Source: Prorocentrum cordatum (taxonomy: Eukaryota; Sar; Dinophyceae; Prorocentrales; Prorocentraceae). From it: a stretch of DNA of 60,025 nt. A model generated the notes under the pieces. That model was not told the DNA's origin. It made no database searches and saw nothing but the letters and a program-made list of their open reading frames with translations. Position numbers and translations under genes: made by a program. Position 1 is the first letter of the stretch, and each line of letters begins with the position of its first letter. The stretch spans positions 963,320 through 1,023,344 of the forward strand of contig CAUYUJ010015727.1 of assembly GCA_963575745.1 (NCBI GenBank). The letters are read 5' to 3'. Below, one piece after another: positions 52,366 through 60,025 of this stretch.

Positions 52366-52788
52366 TCACCAACCCGTCTTGTCGGCCCGCTGCTCGACGT
52401 CGCGCTGCTGGTCATCCGAGCTGCGCATGAATTTGTGCATGTTCAGCACAAGTCCTGAAGGCAGAACCTGGAGGCGAACAGAAACGAACCCAGGAGACGA
52501 ACAGTAGAAACCATTCAGAAAACCCGAAGCAACCCCGAGGCAGAAGCCACGCCCTGGATGGCTCAATGGAGAGCCCCAGGAATCCTCTGGCTGCACTGGC
52601 GGCTGCGACTGCGGGTGCTTGGGTGGACCGCAGCGTGCCGCTGGTACTGCGAACGAGAGGAAGTCCGCGTCGAGGGCAAAGAGCTCACTCCTGCCATCGG
52701 CGACGTACAATAGGTGCCCAGGGTCCTGCTCAGTGCCGCCTGCTGGGATCTGACGTGCTGCGCGTGCCGATGCCCCCCATTGTGTCAC
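52366..52788 (-). other. Possible exon of unknown identity
   Basis: A 140-codon minus frame with ordinary composition in the first half (HLLYVADGRSELFALDADF) and no simple repeat. No family recognised; start, end and reality are uncertain. Confidence 0.25.
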
Positions 52789-52984
52789 GAGACGTCATGC
52801 GTCTCGACGCCACCGCCCTGAGCACCATCGAGCTGCACGCCGCACTGCACGACTAACTCCATGAACAACCACGCAAACTGTCAAATGCATGAAGCTAACC
52901 GCCACCAGCTCGAAGAGTCTCGGGCCCACCAGGTCGAAGCCAGCAGCCCGCAGCACATGCCACTCGCCCCGCAATTGGTGAAAT

Positions 52985-54190
52985 GATCTGCTCTCTCGCT
53001 CGAGAGCGAGATGGCGTTGATGCTGGCGTCGGTGCTGCAGTCGGCGCTGGCGTAAGAGGCTCCTGCGTTCATGCTGGCGTCGGTGCTGCTGTTGGTGCTG
53101 GTGTAGGCGCTGGCACTGGCGCCAGCGAAGGCTCTGGCGGTGGTGCTAGCGTCGCTGTTCACGTCGGCCCTGGTGAAGGCTTTGGCGTTCGTGCCAGCAG
53201 AGGAGCTGGCGTTGGGGCTGGCGTTGGTGCTGGTGGAGGGCTGGCGCTGGTGCTGGCGTCGGTGCTGGTGCAGGCGCTGGCACTGGTGCCAGCGTGGGCG
53301 TTGGCGTCGGCGTCGGCTTCGGAACTGGCGTCGGCGCTGGGTGTAGGTGATGGCGTCGGTGCCAGCGTAGGCGCGGATGTTGACGCTGGCGTCGGCGCTG
53401 GCATAAACGCCAGCGTTGGTCTGGCTTCGGTGCTGGCGTCGGTGATGGTACACGAGCTGTCGTTGGTGCTGGCGTAGACGCCAGCGTTGGTGCTGGCGTC
53501 GGTCCTGGAGTAGGCGCTGGCGTAGGCGCTACCGTTGTGGCTGTCGTCGGTGCTGGCGTCAGAGCTGGTGTAGACGCTGGCGCTTGTGCCGGCGAAGACG
53601 CTGGCGTTGGTGCTGGTGTCAGTGCTGGCGTCGGTGCAAGCGTAGGCGATGGTGTTGGTGCCCGCGTAGGCGCAGACGTTGGTGCTGGCGTCGGTGCTGG
53701 CCTCGGCGCAGGCGCAGGCGCTGGCGTTGGTGCTCGCGCCATTGCTGGCGCCAGTGCTAGTGTGCAGTGGTCGCCGGCGTTGGTGCTGGCGTAGGAGCAA
53801 GCACTGTTGCTAGCGTCAGTGCTGGCGTAGGAGCTGGTATAGGCGATGGCGTTGGTGTCCGCGTAGGCGCAGGCGTTGATGCTGGCGTCGGTGCTGGCGT
53901 CGGCACTGGCGTAGGTGCCAGGGTTAGTGCTGCCGTTGGTGCCGGTGTAGGCGCTGGCGTTGCCAGCGTATGCGCAAACGTTGGTGATGGCGCGGGTGCC
54001 GATGTAGGCGCTGGCGTTGGTGCCGGCGTAGGCGCCAGCGATGGTGCTGGGCTGGCGTCGGCGCTGATGTAAATGCAAATATGTTGCCGGCGAGGGCACA
54101 GGCGTTGGGGCAGTCGTCGGTGCTGGCGTCGGTGCTGGTGTAGACGCTGGCGCTGGCGTTGGTGCCGGCGTAGGCGCCAGCGATTATCAT
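52985..54190 (+). repeat. GGCGTT/GGTGCT hexamer minisatellite
   Basis: 1.2 kb of period-6 repeats (GGCGTCGGTGCTGGCGTAGG) with subfamily blocks. Minus frames read Ala/Ser/Thr/Asn and plus frames Gly/Ala/Val; neither is taken as a gene. Confidence 0.96.
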
Positions 54191-54575
54191 GGCGTTAGTT
54201 GCATGACCAATTAAGCATGGCACGGGCGCGGAGCTGGGCGCGGCGCGGCTCTGTAATCTTATAGGCGATGACGGATTGGAACAACCGTCCGAATTCCCGC
54301 CCCTGGCGGGGAAGGAGTCCTCGACATCAGCTCGGGAAAAATAAATCGCGCCACGGTGCAAAACGCAACGAACATGTTACGATATATTTGCACTGATGGC
54401 GTGATAGAGCTGACGCTGGAGTCGGTGCTGGGGTCGCATACGGAGCTGGCGTCGGATTTGGGGTCGGAGCGGCAAGAGCGGGATTCGGAGTGCTGGAGTT
54501 GGCGCCAGAATCGGTGCTGGCGACGGTGTCGCTGGCATCTGTGCTGGCGACGATGCTGTAGGCATCGATGCGTGC
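54191..54575. other. Unassigned DNA
   Basis: Between two arrays; no motif recognised. Confidence 0.45.
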
Positions 54576-54579
54576 TCAG

Positions 54580-54895
54580 GGTCGTGGTGCTGCTCACGCT
54601 GGACGTGGTCACGGCGGAGGTGCCGGTCTGGTTTGTGGTGCTGCCCATGCTGGACGTGGTCACGATGGAAGTACCGGTCAAGATTGTGATGCTGCACATG
54701 CTGGATGTGGTCATCGTGGTGGTGCTGGTCATGGTTGTGGGTTTGCTCATGCTGGATGTGGCCACGGTGGATGTGCTGGTTAGGGTCGTAGGGCTACGTA
54801 TCCTGGATGTGATCACGGTGGAGGTGCTGCTCAGTGTTGTGGTGATACACGTGTTGGACTTGGTCACGGTGTTAGCGCTGGTCGTGGTGGCAATT
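54580..54895 (+). repeat. 51-bp tandem repeat, six units
   Basis: The block GCTGGACGTGGTCAC recurs at 54599, 54650, 54701, 54752, 54803 and 54854. The period equals 17 codons. Plus reads as hydrophobic MLDVVTVEVLV-like units, minus as Thr/Ser-rich units. Confidence 0.93.
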
Positions 54896-54959
54896 GTCAT
54901 AGTGGCAGTGGTCTGGCGGGCGGTCCTCTGCTAGAATGGATCTCTGGAGGACCAAGATC

Positions 54960-55520
54960 GTGGATCTGCTGGCCCCGTCGTGATGCTCAGCGCGGAACTG
55001 CCGGTCCCCGCCGTGCTGCTTGGCGACGTGGCACGCGTCGCACTGCTCGCCTCACCAATGGATGTCATCGACGAACTGCCAGCACACGCCTCGGTGCTCC
55101 GAGCGGAGTTGCTGGACCCCGTCGCGCTGCTGAACGACGTCGTACTCGTCCCGTGCTGCGTGTCCCGCTAACGGACGTCGACATCGAGCTGCTGGTCCCA
55201 GTCTCACAGCTCAAAATGGGAACTGCTGGCCCAGGACCTGGTGCTCCGAGCGGAGCTGCTGGACCCGTTGCGCTGCTCAGTGACTTCGTAGTCGTCCCGC
55301 TCTGCGTGCCCCGCTAGCGGACGTCGGCGCCGAGCTGCTGGTCCCGGTCGCAAAGCTCAAAATGGAACTGCTGGTCTCCGTCGTGTTGCTTGGCGACGCG
55401 GTACGCGTCGCGCTGCTCGCCTCACCAGTGACGGCACCGTCGAACTGCTGGCCCCGGCCGCGGTGCTCCGAGTGGAGCTGCTGGTCGCCATCGTGCCGCT
55501 CATGCTCTTGATGCGGATCA
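54960..55520 (+). repeat. Diverged tandem repeats, about 147 bp and shorter
   Basis: GTGCTCCGAGCGGAG..GCTGGACCC recurs about 147 bp apart (55094, 55241). TTGGCGACG..CGCGTCGC..CTGCTCGCCTCACCA recurs at 55020 and 55389. Confidence 0.8.
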
Positions 55521-55619
55521 GCTCGTCGTCGTGCTGCTCATCGTCGTGCTGCCGATGGCCGTCGTCTTGCCGCAAATCAGCTCATCCTCGTGCTGCGTGG
55601 TGTCGTGCTGCTGGCGGCC

Positions 55620-55815
55620 TAGTCCTCCAGATCCCCCATCTCGTCCACTGGATTCCCGTCCTCCTCCTCTGGGTTCTAGCCCACCTCCTCTGGGACCACG
55701 CCCACGTCCTCTGGGTCCCTGACCTCCTCCTCAGGGTTCCCGACCTCCACCTCTGGATCCTCGTTCTCGTCCTCCGGGTCCTCGTCCCCGTCCTCCAGGT
55801 CCTCGTCCTGGATCT
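55620..55815. repeat. About 18-bp CCTCTGGG/CCTCGTCC repeats
   Basis: CCTCCTCTGGGTTC..-type units. The minus frame is acidic (EDPEDENEDPEVEVG), probably by repeat period. Confidence 0.8.
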
Positions 55816-56099
55816 CTGTGTTTGCGACGTCGTCTCCCACGTCCCCGAACTTGCTTCCACCCGCCCTCTCGCAGTATTGTGCTATAAACGCGATCGTCGC
55901 CCTGACGGATATGCCAATGCTTGCGGTCGTGGTGATGCACGAACATGTTGTCGTCGTCAACGTGCCGCTGGTCCCACAGCAATTCGACCAGGTCAACCAG
56001 CTGCAGGTGTCCTCCTCGTCATCGTGATGCTCATCGTCGTGATGCTGGTGGCCACCGTCGTGCCGCAGATCTGTTCGTCGTCGTCCTGCGCATCGTCAT

Positions 56100-56399
56100 G
56101 TCGCAGACAGCCTGGCCCTGGATCTCCTTCTGGCAGTCCTCCTCCTTCTGCCGGCCGTCCTCGGGGTCCTCGCCCCGATCCTCCTCCCAGCCCTCCTCGT
56201 GGTCCTCGTCGTGCTGCTGGCGGCCTCGCCCTGGATCTCGAAATGGTCTTCTCCTCCTCCTCCTCCTCCACCTCCTTCTGCTGGCCTTCCTCTGTATCCT
56301 CGGCCATATCTCCCTCCCAGCCCTCCTCGTGGTCCGCGTCCTCCCCCTGGTCGTGGCTCCTGTCGTCGTCGCCTTTTCGCGCGACCCCCACATGGACGT
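56100..56399 (+). repeat. About 112-125-bp tandem duplication
   Basis: CCCTGGATCTC (56117, 56229) and CAGCCCTCCTCGTGGTCC (56188, 56313) repeat in the same order, with a CTC expansion in the second unit. Confidence 0.8.
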
Positions 56400-57224
56400 C
56401 AGCGACGTGCTGCGACTCCTCTCTGTGCTGTTGGACGTCGTGCTGCTGGCGGGGCGTGCTGCTCCCACTCCTGGTTGCCAGGAGTCGCGCTGCCGCTCCT
56501 CCGTGTGTTGCTGGATGTTGTTGGTCGCTGACGCCGTCGTGGCTGAACTGGTACTGAAACCGATATGGGGCGGCACCTGCGCGGCCGGGCCTGCGCGTCG
56601 AGTGGGGGCGGCCACGGGAGAGGAGAGAGATGGAGCTGGGGAGTGGGGGTGTCGTTCGCTCTGGGACCCGAAGTCGGTCTGCGACTGCGTGGAGAGCATA
56701 GCGTGGCCCCCACCCTGACGAAGCAAGGCTGGAGATAGTCGGCATTAGCACCACTGCCCAAGCGCCCGGTTGGCGGCGGCGTGTCCCCGCAGAAAATTCC
56801 TGGATTGCCTGCTGCAGCGCCTCCTGCGCCGCCGCGCCTGCAGGGATTGCGCCGTGGCGCACCATGCAGTGTACTTCCTACACGGCTGCAGTCCGGAGTG
56901 TCTTGCGCGCCAGCAGCGACGGGTCGGCGTCCACGCTGTCCAGGCCCATGTCCAGCAACAGAAAGCTAGCCTAGCACTCCCTTCGGGACGCTGGGCGCGG
57001 CAGCCCCAATCGCGCCCGCGCGAATCTCCACACATGGGGGCACGACGCATGATGCTGGATCGCAACGCGGGCGCTGGAGTCACAGAAAGCGCATCGGTCG
57101 GCATGACCTCCGCGCCCTTGGAAACGACGGAAAGTCACCCGTCCCGGAAAGTCTGCTGCTCGCCGCCGGCCAGCTTGCTCTACACTGCCAGCGAGGTGAT
57201 CCCAGCGCGTCGCTGCTGATGCTG
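56400..57224. other. Unassigned DNA; one possible exon remnant
   Basis: On minus about 56960-56860 reads FLLLDMGLDSVDADPSLLAR, then a stop, then MVRHGAIPAGAAAQEALQQA. The composition is protein-like, but no family is recognised. Confidence 0.3.
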
Positions 57225-57506
57225 GTGATCTGATGATGCTGCTGATGATGTTGATGTTGATGTTGATGTTGATGTTGATGTTGATGTTGATGTTGATGTT
57301 GATGATGATGATGCTGATGCTGGTGCTGGTGCTGGTGCTGGTGCTGATGCTGATGATGCTAATGGTGATGGTGATGGTGATGACGATGGTGATTGTGATG
57401 GTGATGATGATGCTGATGATGACGATGGTGATGGTGATGGTGATGGTGATGGTGATGGTGATGGTGATGGTGATGGTGATGGTGATGGTGATGGTGATGG
57501 TGATGG

Positions 57507-57560
<54 letters not shown>
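57225..57560 (+). repeat. GATGTT / GCTGGT / GGTGAT / GAT arrays
   Basis: Four successive pure blocks of related hexamers and trimers. Confidence 0.97.
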
Positions 57561-57561
<1 letters not shown>

Positions 57562-57819
57562 AACGACAAGGAGCAGGAGGAGAATGAGGAGGAGGAAGAG
57601 GAGAATGGAGATGCCACCGTCTTTGGGGTGGCCCGCGCCGCCGTGGTCGCCCGCCCTCTCGCCGACGTGCCCCGCGAGATGCCTCCGGGGGCACCCCGCG
57701 CGCCCACCCCCCTCCCTTAGCGAGGGCGTGCGGGTGGCCGAGCCGAGGAGGGAAGCCTCTGCCACGAGCGGCGGGCGCATGTGGCGAGGCTTCGGGATGC
57801 GCGCAGACGGCCACCCCAT

Positions 57820-58110
57820 GGGACGCACAAGGACACACTGGCACGAGGTATCCTCCCTGGAGGTGTGCGTCCGACCCGAGCATGTAGTATAACCATCCTT
57901 GTAGTGTGCGTGTGTGTGTGTGAGTGTGTGTGTGCGTGCGTGCGTGCGTGCGTGCGTGCCTGCGTGCGTGCGTGCGTGCGTGCGTGCGTGTGTGTGTGTG
58001 TGTGTTTATCTGTATGCATACCTATATCTGTACATCGTTTCCCGAGCGGGATAGCCAGAAAGCGTCCACCACGGAGCTTCCACTGGGAGAATTTCCCGGC
58101 GCGCGCGTCG
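57820..58110 (+). repeat. Dispersed repeat family 9, copy 2, split by a microsatellite
   Basis: GGGACGCACAAGGACACACT.., TCCTCCCTGGAGG, GCGTCCGACC.., CTTGTAGT, then a (TGCG/TG)n microsatellite at 57902-58005, then CATCGTTTCCCGAGCGGG and GCGCGTCGCC. Copy 1 at 48290 has no microsatellite at this point. Confidence 0.82.
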
Positions 58111-59884
58111 CCGATGGGGGGGGGGGCGGGGGGCGACGAACACGTGACGCCGACCCCAGTCAGGTAGCCCCAGCTGGCCTCAGCAGGTCCGGTCCCCCCC
58201 AGCAGTCTGGGGCGGTTCTCAGCACCCTGGCGACTCCTGCTCCGACCCCTAGGCACGTGTTCTGCGTTCCTGCTCTCCCACGCCTGCTCTGACCCCTGCT
58301 CCGACGCTCTTTCCGGCACAGTATCGATAATAGGGGGCAAACAAACCTACCTCGCTTTTGACCACCCTCGCTTCCAAGAGCTACCAAGCGATGCCAAACT
58401 ACGGCCCGCACTGGTCAGGCCGCTCGACGGGAGGCGCGTGGTATGGCTTGGTTTTGCCTGGAAGCGAAAGCGGGGTAGGTAATTCACGCTCAGAGATAAA
58501 CCGGATCTCTGGCACCGTGTCGGCACACTCCAAAGCTGAGTTGGCCACAGACTCGCCGGAACGTGCGGCGGCATGTCCTGACGAGGGCAATGCCTGTATG
58601 TAAGTTCCCACCCGCTTACGCACTCCGTGCATTATGGATGTTCAAGCTCTATGCTTCGTTGCAACGCCTGTCAGTGCAATGATCTGGTCGTACCTGCTCT
58701 TGCTCCTTCATACCCATCACGCGTGATGTTGAATGATACCCGATTTGTTCATTACTTCCTAATGCGCTGCGCAATCCCGCCTCCACTTGCATACCGATTT
58801 CGCTACCGAATGGCTTGGATGAGAATTGCATGTGCCAACGGCTTCTGTGCACAACGACGCTTCGACCTGTCAGATTTCCCCAACTCCTGCTCCGACGCCG
58901 ACTGCCCCTGCTTCGATGCCCGGTCCGGCAGAGCATCGAGACGCGGGGCACCACGTCGGCAAACCCAAAGTCTGAGCTGACCACACATGTGCTGAAACGT
59001 GTGGGCCCCTGGAAAGCTCCGCGCGCGGGGCCCGAAGTGTTGGGACCGCCCTGGGCTACTCCGAGGGGCCTGCTGAAGCAGGCTGGGGCTGCTCGGAGGG
59101 CCTGCTGAGGCCAGCCGGGACTCCCCGCATGGGGGGGGGTGCTGTCTGCGCGCAGGCCGAAGCCTTAAGGAAGCTATTCACATCCACTCCCTCGCGGTCT
59201 GGCTTCTGCGAATCGCCGGTCGCAGAGATGCGTTGCGCGTGGGGCGTTCGCGAACAAAACGGCATATCCACGGGGTCGCGGCACAAGGGCCCAGCCGGCG
59301 AGGCCGTGGATACGGGTAGGTTTTCCGCCAACGACTTCTCCAGCCCCCCCCACGCTGGGGGGGGGGAGGGAAGGTAGAAGATGAAAGAGCGAGACCTGGG
59401 AGACATCTGAGCGACGAAAAGAAACTGGTCTTACGCGCGATGGCGCGGGCCACCAGCGCGGCACGCGACGTCAACAACGAAAGCGCTTCCGCGCGTCCTT
59501 GCACGGGCAACTTACGCGACAATGTCCACGCAATCGACCCCGCCGCCCCTCAATTCGGGGGCTCCGACACGGGGGCTTCTGTATTGCCGGGCGCTCCCCA
59601 GTAGGCTTGCGGCCCCTCTACCTTCTCTCGTTTCTCCTCCGTTCCCTTCCTCGTCGCTCCTCTTCTTCCCCCCCTGCCGCCGGGGAAAGCAATGTGCAAC
59701 CTCCGCAGGGCGGCAGGGGAGGCAATGCGACATGACAGCCTGACCTTTTGAGAGGGATGCACCACTGCGTCGCGTCGCTGCGTGGTGTTGGTCGACCCCG
59801 CTTCTCGGCGTCGCTCCTCCGTTTCTTGACGCTCCTGTGCCTTCTCTGACTTCTCTCGGGGCGCCCCGCGCTCCCTCACCGCAC
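58111..59884. other. Unassigned DNA
   Basis: CTGCTCCGACGC and related words recur at 58240-58310 and 58890-58935. No gene, RNA or long repeat recognised. Confidence 0.45.
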
Positions 59885-60025
59885 GGCGCAGGCGGAGGAG
59901 GAGGAGGAGGAGAAGGAGGAGAAGGAGGAGGAGGAGGAGGAGATGGAGGAGAAGGAGGAGGAGATGGAGGAGGAGGAGGAGGAGGAGGAGGAGGAGGAGG
60001 AGGAGGAGGAGGAGGAGGAGGAGGA
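59885..60025 (+). repeat. GGA trinucleotide array at the window edge
   Basis: GGA/GAA repeats run off the right end. Confidence 0.96.

Noticed and set aside
52881-54361. Ala/Ser/Thr/Asn-rich frames over the hexamer minisatellite (possible surface protein)
   Set aside because: Period-6 DNA leaves several frames open on both strands. No signal peptide or non-repetitive domain is attached.
1-60025. tRNA, rRNA, SL RNA or 5S gene
   Set aside because: No cloverleaf, rRNA core or SL-plus-GT donor sequence was recognised by eye. A covariance-model scan would be needed to exclude short RNA genes.

Overview
The window is nuclear DNA from a dinoflagellate, probably a GC-rich one (a Prorocentrum-like genome would fit; the genus is inference). 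Three things point there. (1) Copies matching 18-19 of 22 bases of the dinoflagellate spliced leader (SL) occur at 20497-20518, 33672-33693 and 27414-27435. (2) A helicase fragment is interrupted by a short GC-AG intron bordered by a 5-bp direct repeat. (3) The few recognisable proteins belong to families I know from dinoflagellates. Gene density is very low. Most of the 60 kb is microsatellite, minisatellite and short inverted-repeat elements, and most long open frames are by-products of repeats whose period is a multiple of three.

Layout. 1-13.7 kb: CA, GGCTGA, GGA, CAA and GGGTGGGTCGC arrays with several small dispersed elements. 13.7-16.8 kb: a composite repeat element (copy A) containing the C-terminal part of a Pif1/UvrD-like helicase and 13 units of an 89-bp satellite. 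17-27.2 kb: dispersed repeats and a processed retrogene for a small secreted Cys-rich protein (19427-20518). The retrogene has an SL relict at its first base, an 18-bp target-site duplication and a short A-tail, and it sits inside a satellite monomer. 27258-33755, minus strand: a tyrosine-recombinase (YR) retrotransposon with PAT/Ngaro-type split direct repeats, coding in order for ORF1, RT, RNase H, YR and a cytosine-C5-methyltransferase-like domain; it is broken by stops and frameshifts. 33.8-35.7 kb: CGATAAGA arrays and a 399-bp tandem duplication. 35.8-43.1 kb: two more composite elements (B and C) in opposite orientation around a 99-101-bp satellite with higher-order structure. 43-60 kb: more arrays and second copies of families seen earlier.

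How it works together. No operon or pathway is visible. The biology is that of mobile DNA: reverse transcription of trans-spliced mRNA, a YR element whose terminal repeat ends exactly at an SL copy, and several element families that carry tandem repeats between their ends. The composite elements A/B/C and the SL-bearing, methyltransferase-bearing YR element are the best candidates for something not previously described.
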